Source: Uliginosibacterium aquaticum (lineage in GTDB: Bacteria; Pseudomonadota; Gammaproteobacteria; Burkholderiales; Rhodocyclaceae). Taken from it: a stretch of 64,000 bases of DNA. Where the stretch lies: positions 434,001-498,000 of the forward strand of contig NZ_JABCSC020000002.1 in the NCBI RefSeq assembly GCF_012972705.2. The letters are read 5' to 3'. Below the pieces are notes generated by a model. It saw nothing but the letters and a program-made list of their open reading frames with translations. It was not told the DNA's origin and ran no database searches. The translations under genes were made by a program, and so were the position numbers. This document shows positions 37,726 to 46,077 of the stretch, piece after piece; the first letter of the stretch is position 1, and every line of letters begins with the position of its first letter.

Positions 37726-39357
37726 ATGCCCCAGAAAATCGAAGACATTTCTGTCCTGATCGTTGAAGCCAACGCCGGCATGCGCACCCAGTTGCGCAAC
37801 ATGCTCTCGCTGTGCGGCATCACGCAGGTAGCCCTGGCCGTGTCGGCCGGTGTCGCCGTGCGCAAGCTGCGTGACCAGAACTTCGACATCATCCTGTGCG
37901 AATACCATCTCGGCGAAGGTCAGGATGGTCAGCACCTGCTGGAGGATCTGCGCCACCACCACCTGATCCCGCTCGCCACGCTGTTCCTGATGATCACGGG
38001 CGAAAGCCAGCACGAGCGCGTCATCAGCGCCGCCGAACTGGCGCCGAACGACTACATCCTGAAACCCTTCTCCTCCGAGAAGCTGCTCAGTCGCATCGCC
38101 AAGGCGCTGGAAAAACGCGACATTTTCATCCCCACCTACAAACTCATCGAAGCAGGCAACATTCCCGAGGCCATTGCTTCCTGCCGGCGCGGCGAAGAGG
38201 CCCACCCTGGTCATCTTGTCGACTTCCTGCGCCTGCGTGCGGAGCTGCATGTCTCCGCAGGCCAGGCCAGCGAAGCTCAGGACTGCTACACCAAGGTCCT
38301 GGAGACCAAAGCAGTCCCATGGGCCAAACTGGGTCTGGCCAAAACCCTGTTCATGCAGAAGCATTACAACGAAGCCGAGGAACAACTCGAGGAGTTGCTT
38401 GCCGAGAACGAGATGTATCTCGATGCCTACGACTGGCTAGCCAAGACCCGCGAAGCCACCGGCAAGCTGCACGAAGCCAAGGCCGTACTGGAAGACGCGG
38501 TAAAAGTCTCTCCGCACACCGTACGCCGCCTGCGCAAGCTCGGCGAAGTAGCCACCGAGGTGGGCGATATGGCTACCGCCACCAAGATGCTCAATACGGT
38601 GGTGGAGAAAGGCAAGTACTCGGATTTTCGCGATCCGGAAGACCATGTCCTGCTCGTCAAGGCTCAGCTGGGTTCTGGAGACGCAGTGGGGGCTGCCAAC
38701 ACCGTCCGTGACATGGAACGCAGCATGGGCGGCCAACCCAAAACGGCTCTGTGCAAGGCACTTTCCAACGCCATGGTCGCCACCCATACCGGCGATACCG
38801 AGAAGGCCAACGCGGCGTTGGAAGAAGCTATCCGCTTCAACGATCCGCGCCTGGGCGCCTCGGTCAGCATAAAAAAGGATCTGGCGCGTATCTGCATCGA
38901 GAACAAGCAAGACGAGATGGCGGCCGAAGTCATCATGGACGTCATGCGTCATGCGGCAGACGACGCCGCAGTCGAAGCCATCAAGAACATGCTGGTCGAT
39001 CTCGGCCGCCCGGAGCTCGGTGCCCAGCTCGCAGAGCGTATCCGCACGGAGGTCCGCGACATCATGACCGAGGGCGCCCAGCTTGCCCAGAGCGGCGACT
39101 ACGACGGCGCCGTACGCCAGATGCTGGAGGCAGCCGAAAAGCTGCCTGGCAACACCAACGTAGCCTTCAACGCTTCTCTGGCCCTGCTCAAGCACATCGA
39201 AAACATCGGTTGGAACGATCACTTCGCCAGCAATGCCAAACTCTTCATCGAACGGGTACGCCGCCAGGATCCAGGCAACAAGCGTCTTGCGGCACTAGTG
39301 GATTACTACCACGCCCTGCTACGCAAGAATGACATCAAGCCCGAGCAGGTACGCTGA
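37726..39357 (+). CDS. Receiver-like domain plus TPR-repeat protein
   Basis: The 543-residue protein has a CheY-like receiver (residues about 8-128) and a long helical TPR region to the end (EAIASCRRGEEAHPG, WAKLGLAKTLFMQKHYNEAEE and similar). The receiver keeps Lys in DYILKPFSSEKL and T/S in MITGES. The phosphoacceptor position is Glu59 (ILCEYHLGEG) and the acidic pair is VEA instead of a DD. This suggests a pseudo-receiver or a phospho-mimic. TPR regions bind partner proteins. Neighbouring genes do not reveal the partner. Confidence 0.87.
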   Translation: MPQKIEDISVLIVEANAGMRTQLRNMLSLCGITQVALAVSAGVAVRKLRDQNFDIILCEYHLGEGQDGQHLLEDLRHHHLIPLATLFLMITGESQHERVISAAELAPNDYILKPFSSEKLLSRIAKALEKRDIFIPTYKLIEAGNIPEAIASCRRGEEAHPGHLVDFLRLRAELHVSAGQASEAQDCYTKVLETKAVPWAKLGLAKTLFMQKHYNEAEEQLEELLAENEMYLDAYDWLAKTREATGKLHEAKAVLEDAVKVSPHTVRRLRKLGEVATEVGDMATATKMLNTVVEKGKYSDFRDPEDHVLLVKAQLGSGDAVGAANTVRDMERSMGGQPKTALCKALSNAMVATHTGDTEKANAALEEAIRFNDPRLGASVSIKKDLARICIENKQDEMAAEVIMDVMRHAADDAAVEAIKNMLVDLGRPELGAQLAERIRTEVRDIMTEGAQLAQSGDYDGAVRQMLEAAEKLPGNTNVAFNASLALLKHIENIGWNDHFASNAKLFIERVRRQDPGNKRLAALVDYYHALLRKNDIKPEQVR

Positions 39358-39397
39358 ACAAGGCCGCACGCCCCAGCCTGCCTGCTAAACTCGGGCC

Positions 39398-39772
39398 ATG
39401 AAGTTCATCAAACACCTCATCCTCGTGCTGCTGGCGCTCCTGCTCTCAGGGCTTCAGCCGCTCGCCGCACGCGAAACACTGGCCGACGGCAGCATTGCCC
39501 GCATCCACCAGTCAGAACTCCCGCCCGAGGCGCGCGACACCCTGCGCCTGATCGAACGCGGCGGCCCCTTCCCCTACCGCAAGGATGGCGTCGTGTTCCA
39601 GAACCGCGAACGCCGCTTGCCTGCCCAGGCACGCGCTTACTACCGCGAATACACCGTACCCACGCCTGGCTCCCGTGATCGCGGGGCACGCCGCATCGTG
39701 ACCGGCGAAGCACGCGAGTACTACTACAGCGCTGACCATTACCGCAGCTTCAAGCGCATCATGCAGCCATGA
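39398..39772 (+). CDS. Secreted barnase-type guanyl-preferring ribonuclease
   Basis: The 124-residue protein has a signal peptide (residues 1-24, FIKHLILVLLALLLSGLQ). The barnase fold follows: LPPEARDTLRLIERGGPFPY, FQNRERRLP and YYREYTVPTPG. By alignment from memory of barnase, the catalytic residues are Glu84 (REYTV), Arg98/99 (RGARRIVTG) and His114 (ADHYRSFKRI), all present. The gene overlaps the barstar gene by four bases. It is probably exported and used against foreign RNA, for nutrients, or in competition. It seems intact. Confidence 0.92.
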   Translation: MKFIKHLILVLLALLLSGLQPLAARETLADGSIARIHQSELPPEARDTLRLIERGGPFPYRKDGVVFQNRERRLPAQARAYYREYTVPTPGSRDRGARRIVTGEAREYYYSADHYRSFKRIMQP

Positions 39773-40221
39773 AAACCACATCCTCACTTCCAACGCCTTC
39801 CGAGCTGCTCTTCAAGGCTGACGCCAGCCTTAGCGCCTGTTCGGCAGACACCGCACGCGCCATGCTCCAGGCCGCACATACCGCAGGTGGCAAGACCTAT
39901 CGAATTGACCTGGGGACAGCTACGGACACCACAAAACTCCATCATGTGCTGGCCCGTGCCCTGCATTTCCCGGACTGGTACGGCCACAATTGGGATGCGC
40001 TGGCCGATTGCCTCAGCGACATGTCCTGGGACGAGGCAAACACTTACGTTCTGGCTCTGCAGCGCGCAGAACCGCTACAAGCCCTAGACCCAGAGAGCTT
40101 CAACACCCTGGTCGAAATTCTTGAAGACGCAGTACAGGTTTGGCATGAGCAGAAAATCAGATTCTGGGTGCTCCTCATCGGCGACTTTCCTGAGCTTCCC
40201 CGTCTGGAAGTAATCGCTTGA
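39769..40221 (+). CDS. Barstar-family ribonuclease inhibitor
   Basis: The 150-residue protein has the barstar core: YRIDL, ALHFPDWYGHNWDALADCLSD with Asp76 and Asp80 in the positions of barstar Asp35 and Asp39, and IRFWVLLIGD near the end. It begins ATGA, overlapping the RNase stop. It should bind and block the RNase in the cytoplasm before export. The N-terminal 25 residues extend beyond classical barstar. Its stop overlaps the nudB start. Confidence 0.93.
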   Translation: MKTTSSLPTPSELLFKADASLSACSADTARAMLQAAHTAGGKTYRIDLGTATDTTKLHHVLARALHFPDWYGHNWDALADCLSDMSWDEANTYVLALQRAEPLQALDPESFNTLVEILEDAVQVWHEQKIRFWVLLIGDFPELPRLEVIA

Positions 40222-40679
40222 GCCAAGGCTACAAACAGCCCGAGTCGGTCTTGGTTGTCATCCACACACCGGATCTGCAGGTATTGCTCATCGAGCGAGC
40301 CCTGCATCCGGGCTATTGGCAATCCGTCACAGGCAGCCGCGAAGGCACGGAAAGCCTGCGTGAAACAGCACGCCGCGAACTCGCCGAAGAGACCGGCTTG
40401 CTAGTGGAGGCAGCAGCCCTGCAGGATTGGCATCTGGCCAATCGTTTCGAAATTCTGGCGCAATGGCGCCACCGCTACGCCCCCGGCGTGAGCCACAATC
40501 TCGAACACGTTTTCAGCATCTGTGTACCGCAGCCGTCCGAGGTCCGCCTGGCGCCAGCGGAACATCGCGCCCAGCGCTGGCTACCCTGGCAAGAAGCCGC
40601 CAGCGCCTGTTTCTCCTGGACCAACCAGGATGCCATCCTGATGCTTCCCCATCGTCAGACCTCTGGTCTGGAAACCTGA
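40218..40679 (+). CDS. nudB: Dihydroneopterin triphosphate diphosphatase (Nudix)
   Basis: A 153-residue Nudix hydrolase. The Nudix box is complete: GSREGTESLRETARREL AEETGL, with Arg-Glu and Glu-Glu in place. VLVVIHTPDLQVLLIERA and PGYWQSVTGSREG match NudB, which removes pyrophosphate from dihydroneopterin triphosphate in folate synthesis. The start is TTG at 40218, in TTGA overlapping the barstar stop. In many betaproteobacteria nudB follows aspS; here four genes are interposed. The substrate is inferred from subfamily motifs. Confidence 0.9.
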   Translation: MSQGYKQPESVLVVIHTPDLQVLLIERALHPGYWQSVTGSREGTESLRETARRELAEETGLLVEAAALQDWHLANRFEILAQWRHRYAPGVSHNLEHVFSICVPQPSEVRLAPAEHRAQRWLPWQEAASACFSWTNQDAILMLPHRQTSGLET

Positions 40680-40711
40680 GCGCCACCTCCCGCCACAAAG
40701 ATCTCCGCACC

Positions 40712-40741
40712 CTTGATGATCGCCGTTGGCACTCCCATTTT
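40712..40741 (+). promoter_or_regulatory. Sigma-32 (heat shock)-like promoter for hsp20
   Basis: CTTGATG (40712-40718) fits the -35 element CTTGAAA, and after about 14 bases CTCCCATTT (40732-40740) fits the -10 CCCCATNT. The site is about 60 bases upstream of the hsp20 start. It is inferred by consensus only. Confidence 0.6.
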
Positions 40742-40798
40742 GGTAATGGAGGGGAAGGAAATTCCCCACATTGTGACCAGTCAGGAAAGGAGAGCATC

Positions 40799-41212
40799 AT
40801 GGCAAACATCATGCGTTCTGATCCTTTCGAGGATCTATTCCGTGGTTTCTTCGTCCGCCCGGTTGAATACGGCACGGCCATGGATGGGCCGTCGATGAAG
40901 ATCGACCTTCGTGAAAAGGACGATACCTACACCGTGCACGCCGAACTCCCCGGCGTAAAGAAGGAAGACATCCATGTGCAGATCGAAGGCAGCACGGTGT
41001 CGATCAGCGCTGAACGCAAGCTGGAGCGCGAAGTGAAGGATGGCGAGCGCGTATTGCGCACCGAGCGCAGTTTCGGCAAGGTTTCCCGCAGCTTCGATCT
41101 GGGAGTAGCACTGGATGAAAGCAAAGCCAGCGCGAAGTTCAACGATGGTGTGCTGGAGCTCACGCTGCCGCACAAGGCCATCACCCAGGCCAAAAAGCTG
41201 ATGATCAGCTGA
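40799..41212 (+). CDS. Hsp20/alpha-crystallin small heat shock protein
   Basis: The 137-residue protein is a holdase chaperone for unfolded proteins. The alpha-crystallin domain spans about residues 30-125: MKIDLREKDDTYTVHAELPG, VKKEDIHVQIEGSTVSISAER, SFGKVSRSFDLG, ASAKFNDGVLELTLPH, and a C-terminal ITQAKKLMIS. The ATG at 40799 has AAGGAG just upstream. The 5' leader has a hairpin GGGGAA/TTCCCC at about 40751-40767 that does not cover the ribosome binding site. A heat-shock promoter is likely. Confidence 0.93.
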   Translation: MANIMRSDPFEDLFRGFFVRPVEYGTAMDGPSMKIDLREKDDTYTVHAELPGVKKEDIHVQIEGSTVSISAERKLEREVKDGERVLRTERSFGKVSRSFDLGVALDESKASAKFNDGVLELTLPHKAITQAKKLMIS

Positions 41213-41225
41213 ACGGGTCGTTGCA

Positions 41226-41285
41226 GGAACAGGCCGGCACTGGTCGCTGCCGGGTCGTGTTACCGCAGGGTGCCAGACCTGTTCC
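41226..41285 (+). ncRNA. Highly structured RNA element downstream of hsp20
   Basis: Three nested helices are visible: GGAACAGG (41226-41233) with CCTGTTCC (41278-41285); GGCAC (41236-41240) with GTGCC (41270-41274); and CTGC plus GGT (41247-41254) with ACC plus GCAG (41262-41268). A terminator follows at 41317. It could be a 3'-UTR stabiliser or a small RNA made from the hsp20 transcript. I do not recognise a known family. Confidence 0.5.
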
Positions 41286-41316
41286 TGTGGCGGAGATGGA
41301 CGAGTGGCAGAAAAAC

Positions 41317-41345
41317 AAGGCAGGGCCGCCGGGCTCTGCCTTTTT
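41317..41345 (+). terminator. Intrinsic terminator downstream of hsp20
   Basis: AAGGCAGGGC pairs with GCTCTGCCTT (with one G-U pair) across CGCCGG, followed by five T. It ends the hsp20 transcript 104 bases past the stop and would also be the 3' end of any small RNA from 41226. Confidence 0.85.
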
Positions 41346-41355
41346 CATGCGCTAA

Positions 41356-42285
<930 letters not shown>

Positions 42286-42299
42286 GGCTTGGACACCAC

Positions 42300-42349
42300 C
42301 CCGGCGAGAGCCGGGTGAGCTGCGGCAGCGGCCAAGAGCCCTGCCGCAG
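42300..42349. terminator. Two adjacent hairpins between convergent argB and the acyl carrier protein gene
   Basis: CCCGGC/GCCGGG (42300-42315) and CTGCGGCAG/CTGCCGCAG (42320-42349) are both perfect. They lie between convergent genes and could stop both. There is no U tract, so efficiency is uncertain. Confidence 0.5.
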
Positions 42350-42356
42350 GGAACGA

Positions 42357-42620
42357 TCAGTGGCCGAGCTTGTTCGCCACGAAAGTGCTCAGCGTGCCCA
42401 CGGTCTCGAAGGTCGAGCCGTCGATGTCATCGTCGGCAAGATGAAAACCGAAATGCTCTTCCAATGCGGCAATCACGCCTACCACCGCCATCGAATCCAG
42501 TTCGGGGACAGCGCCCAGCAGCGGGGTGGAATCGTCAAAGGATGCGGCGCGGCCCCCCAGGCCCAGAACCTCTTCCAGCACCTGCAACACATCCCGGCGC
42601 GTAGTATCGAGCGAAGACAA
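42357..42620 (-). CDS. Acyl carrier protein of the exosortase-type cluster
   Basis: An 87-residue protein with the four-helix carrier fold. Ser43 in ELDSMAVV is the phosphopantetheine attachment site. Helix IV (LSTFVANKL) completes the domain. It is acidic and resembles the stand-alone carriers near exosortase A genes more than AcpP (whose motif is DSLD). It is divergent from the AMP ligase gene with 82 bases between, so both may share a promoter region. It may receive the acyl group activated by that ligase. Confidence 0.87.
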   Translation of the reverse strand: MSSLDTTRRDVLQVLEEVLGLGGRAASFDDSTPLLGAVPELDSMAVVGVIAALEEHFGFHLADDDIDGSTFETVGTLSTFVANKLGH

Positions 42621-42702
42621 GATCGTTTCCTTGGTTTTGCAGCACGAAAGCGCGGCATTATAAGCCCTGAACCTGCCCCGGCCAGTCCAGAAACCTCAAA
42701 CC

Positions 42703-44304
42703 ATGCGTGACTCCTGGCTCCTCCACCATCTGATCGAAAACAGCGCTGCGCGTAGTCCGGCAGCACCAGCGCTCACCGCCGGCAGCCATACGCTGGATTA
42801 CGCAAGCCTGTGGCAAGCCACCGCAGCCTTCGCCAGCGGCCTGACAGCACTGGGCCTTGGCCGCAACGAGCGCGTCGCGATCTGGCTCGACAAGCGCATC
42901 GAAACGGTCGTCGCAAGCTTCGGCACCACTGCGGCGGGCGGCGTGTTCGTGCCAGTCAATCCGCTGCTCAAACCCGAGCAGGTCGCCTACATCCTGCGCG
43001 ACTGCAATGTGCGCATGCTCGTCACCTCGCCCGAGCGCCTGGCTACGCTGCAGGATGTTTTGCCCCACTGCGCGGATCTGCGCCACGTCCTCCTCACAGC
43101 GCCCGCCAGCAGCCAACCGCCCTGCGCAGTACATGCATGGGCCGAGTTCCTGCAGACAGGCGGTCACTTCACGCCGCCCGCCACCGAACTGGATATGGCG
43201 GCCATTCTCTATACGTCCGGCAGCACCGGCCGCCCCAAGGGCGTGGTGCTCTCCCACCGCAATCTGGTGGCCGGCGCCAAGAGCGTGGCGAACTATCTCG
43301 GCAACCGGCCGGACGACAGCCTGCTCGCCGCCCTGCCGCTGTCTTTCGACGCCGGCTTCTCACAGCTCACCACCGCCTTCCATGCCGGCGCACGTGTTGT
43401 GCTGCTCAATTACCTGATGCCGCGCGACGTGATCAAGACTCTGGCGCGCGAGAAGATCACCGGTCTCACTGCCGTCCCGCCCTTGTGGATCCAGCTGGCC
43501 CAGCAGGCCTGGCCCGAATCCATCGCCAGCCATCTGCGCTACATCGCCAACACCGGCGGCCACATGCCGCTCGCCACTCTGCAAGCCCTGCAGGCGCGCT
43601 TACCGCAAACAACGCCCTACCTCATGTACGGTCTCACCGAAGCCTTCCGTGCCACTTATCTGGACCCAGAAGAGGTCACCCGCCGGCCGGACTCCATCGG
43701 CAAGGCGATTCCGGACAACGAAGTGCTGGTGCTGAGACCCAATGGCACGGAATGCGCAGCCAACGAGCCGGGCGAGCTGGTGCAGCGCGGCCCGCTGGTC
43801 GCCATGGGCTACTGGAACGACGCGGAGAAAACCGCAGAACGCTTCCGCCCTGTGCCCTCCGCCTTGCGCCCGCACGGCCTGATGCTGCCCGAGATGGCGG
43901 TGTATTCCGGCGACACGGTTCGGCGCGACGAAGAAGGCTTTCTCTACTTCATCGGTCGCACGGACGAGATGATCAAGACCTCCGGCTACCGCGTCAGCCC
44001 GGCCGAAGTCGAAGAAGAAGCTTATGCCACCGGTCTGCTCGCCGAGTGCGCCGCCGTCGGTGTACCGCACCCGCAGCTCGGGGCGGCCATCGTACTGATC
44101 GCCACGCCCAGCCACGCCGATCTGGATAGCACCGCCCTGCTCGCCGCGCTGAAGGTCCGCCTGCCCGCCTACCAGCTTCCCGCCTACATTGCGCTCCGGC
44201 ATGAACCCCTTCCGCGCAATGCCAACGGCAAGATCGATCGCAAGGCGCTGGCAACGACCTTCCTCGATCTGTTTCCAAATCCACCGCTGGACGACCCGGC
44301 ATGA
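42703..44304 (+). CDS. AMP-forming acyl-CoA/ACP ligase, exosortase A system type
   Basis: The 533-residue ANL enzyme has ILYTSGSTGRPKGVVLSHRN (P-loop), LMYGLTEAFRATYL (ATP binding), YSGDTVRRDEEGFLYFIGRTDEMIKTSGYRVSP (hinge and A8, cited in part) and catalytic Lys in NGKIDRKAL. It activates an acid as its adenylate. Context with an acyl carrier protein and a PLP decarboxylase matches the exosortase-A-associated ligase subfamily. It overlaps the GNAT gene by four bases (ATGA). The acyl substrate is unknown. Confidence 0.9.
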   Translation: MRDSWLLHHLIENSAARSPAAPALTAGSHTLDYASLWQATAAFASGLTALGLGRNERVAIWLDKRIETVVASFGTTAAGGVFVPVNPLLKPEQVAYILRDCNVRMLVTSPERLATLQDVLPHCADLRHVLLTAPASSQPPCAVHAWAEFLQTGGHFTPPATELDMAAILYTSGSTGRPKGVVLSHRNLVAGAKSVANYLGNRPDDSLLAALPLSFDAGFSQLTTAFHAGARVVLLNYLMPRDVIKTLAREKITGLTAVPPLWIQLAQQAWPESIASHLRYIANTGGHMPLATLQALQARLPQTTPYLMYGLTEAFRATYLDPEEVTRRPDSIGKAIPDNEVLVLRPNGTECAANEPGELVQRGPLVAMGYWNDAEKTAERFRPVPSALRPHGLMLPEMAVYSGDTVRRDEEGFLYFIGRTDEMIKTSGYRVSPAEVEEEAYATGLLAECAAVGVPHPQLGAAIVLIATPSHADLDSTALLAALKVRLPAYQLPAYIALRHEPLPRNANGKIDRKALATTFLDLFPNPPLDDPA

Positions 44305-44780
44305 ACACGACTTTTGTGATCCGCGAAGCCCATACCGGGGACGCGCCCGAGGTTGCAACCATGCTCGGCGAATTGCTGGCCGAAATCACGCGGATCACGG
44401 GCCAGCAAGCATTCCATTTTGATTTCACAAGAAGCCTGTCGCAGTTCGAAGATTTTCTCGGCAAGGGCCGCTACTTCGTATTTGTCGCGCGCACCGCTGC
44501 AGACCAGCCAGCCGGCTTCATCGCTCTCTGTGAGAGCTATGCGCTCTACACCGAAGGGGTTTTCGGCAGCATCCCCGAGTTCTATGTCCGTCCCGGCTTC
44601 CGCGAGCAAGGGCTCGGGCTGCGTCTGCTGTCACAGGCAAAAGAGTTTGCGGCCGCACAGGGCTGGAAACGTCTGGAAGTTACAACGCCACCACTCCCTC
44701 AGTTCGACAGAACCCTAGCTTTCTATGAACGCGAGGGCTTTGCCATCAGCGGCGGACGCAAGCTGAAGATGTCCCTGTAA
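44301..44780 (+). CDS. GNAT-family acetyltransferase
   Basis: The 159-residue protein has the acetyl-CoA site pattern FYVRPGFREQGLGLRLLSQA (R-x-x-G-x-G-L), and a last strand FYEREGFAIS. IREAHTGDAPEVATMLGELL is the usual N-terminus. It is translationally coupled to the AMP ligase and followed by the PLP decarboxylase. It probably acetylates a small molecule or sugar in the same pathway, but no substrate can be read. Confidence 0.88.
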   Translation: MNTTFVIREAHTGDAPEVATMLGELLAEITRITGQQAFHFDFTRSLSQFEDFLGKGRYFVFVARTAADQPAGFIALCESYALYTEGVFGSIPEFYVRPGFREQGLGLRLLSQAKEFAAAQGWKRLEVTTPPLPQFDRTLAFYEREGFAISGGRKLKMSL

Positions 44781-44800
44781 TTGTTGCCACCCCCATACCC

Positions 44801-46030
44801 ATGTCAGTCAAACCCCGCCACGCTCCGATGACCCAGTACCCCATCGTCAATGGCGAACTGGTGATCGGCGGCCAGTCAGTCTCGCAGCTCGCCACCGAAC
44901 TCGGCACGCCTTTCTACGCTTACGCCCGCGCAGTGATCGACGCCCGTATCGCCCACCTGCGTGCCGCGCTGCCCGCTGCGATCAAGCTGCACTACGCAAT
45001 CAAGGCCAACCCCATGCCGTCCCTGGTGGCGCACATGACCGGGCTGGTAGATGGACTCGATGTTGCCTCCGGCGGCGAGCTCGCCGTGGCACTCGCCAGC
45101 GGCATGGACACTCGCGAAATCAGCTTTGCCGGCCCGGCCAAACGCGAGCCGGAGCTGGAAGCGGCGGTACGTGCCGGCGTACTGCTGAACGTCGAATCCT
45201 TCCGCGAAGTCGAACTGCTCGCCACGCTCTCGCAGCGCCTCGGCCTGCCTGCCCGCGTCGCCGTGCGCGTGAATCCGGATTTCGAACTCAAATCCTCGGG
45301 CATGAAGATGGGCGGCGGGCCGAAGCCCTTCGGTGTGGATGCCGAAAACGTGCCGGAGCTTCTGCAGCGAATCGGCGATCTGGGACTGGCTTTCGAGGGC
45401 TTTCACCTGTTTGCCGGCTCGCAGAACCTGCGCAGTGAGGCCATCGTCGAAGCCCAGCAGCTGAGCTTCGAGCTGGCCGTGCGCCTGGCTGCCCACGCAC
45501 CGGCGCCGGTACGCACGCTGAACCTCGGCGGCGGCTTCGGGATCCCCTATTTCCCCGGCGACGCACCGCTGGATCTGGCACCCATCGGCGCGAATCTGGC
45601 CGCACTGGCCGAGCTCGCCAAGACCAAACTGCCCCACGCAGAACTCGTCATCGAGCTCGGCCGTTATCTGGTCGGCGAGGCCGGCGTCTATGTGTGCCGG
45701 GTGGTCGACCGCAAGGTCTCGCGCGGCCAGACTTTCCTCGTCTGCGACGGGGGCCTGCATCACCACCTCGCCGCCTCCGGCAACTTCGGCCAGCTGATCC
45801 GCAAGAACTACCCGGTCATCATCGGCAACAAGGCAGCCCCAGAGCGCACCGAAACCGTCTCGGTGGTCGGCCCGCTATGCACGCCGCTGGACATCCTGGC
45901 CGAGCGCATGGAACTGGCGCTGGCCCTGCCCGGCGATCTGGTCGTGGTTTTCCAGAGCGGCGCTTACGGTTTTTCCGCCAGCCCGCGTGACTTTCTTGGC
46001 CACCCACAGGCGAAGGAAGTTCTGCTCTAG
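44801..46030 (+). CDS. PLP-dependent decarboxylase, exosortase A system type (DAP/ornithine decarboxylase fold III)
   Basis: A 409-residue alanine-racemase-fold enzyme. Lys in HYAIKANP is the PLP lysine, HLFAGSQNL and [15 protein letters not shown] bind PLP, and [17 protein letters not shown] plus [14 protein letters not shown] give the second half with the catalytic Cys. It matches the decarboxylase subfamily found with exosortase A and polysaccharide genes. The first ATG (44801) adds nine residues to a more typical [10 protein letters not shown] at 44828; both lack a strong ribosome binding site. It follows the ligase and GNAT in one operon. Confidence 0.92.
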   Translation: MSVKPRHAPMTQYPIVNGELVIGGQSVSQLATELGTPFYAYARAVIDARIAHLRAALPAAIKLHYAIKANPMPSLVAHMTGLVDGLDVASGGELAVALASGMDTREISFAGPAKREPELEAAVRAGVLLNVESFREVELLATLSQRLGLPARVAVRVNPDFELKSSGMKMGGGPKPFGVDAENVPELLQRIGDLGLAFEGFHLFAGSQNLRSEAIVEAQQLSFELAVRLAAHAPAPVRTLNLGGGFGIPYFPGDAPLDLAPIGANLAALAELAKTKLPHAELVIELGRYLVGEAGVYVCRVVDRKVSRGQTFLVCDGGLHHHLAASGNFGQLIRKNYPVIIGNKAAPERTETVSVVGPLCTPLDILAERMELALALPGDLVVVFQSGAYGFSASPRDFLGHPQAKEVLL

Positions 46031-46077
46031 AAACGCCTCGCCTAAACTCTTCTTCATTTCCAATTACGGAGCACCCG

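Noticed and set aside
40728-40745. Sigma-54 promoter before hsp20 (TTGGCAC)
   Set aside because: The TTGGCAC is present, but the second element TTGC is missing at the right distance; the overlapping sigma-32-like elements fit better.
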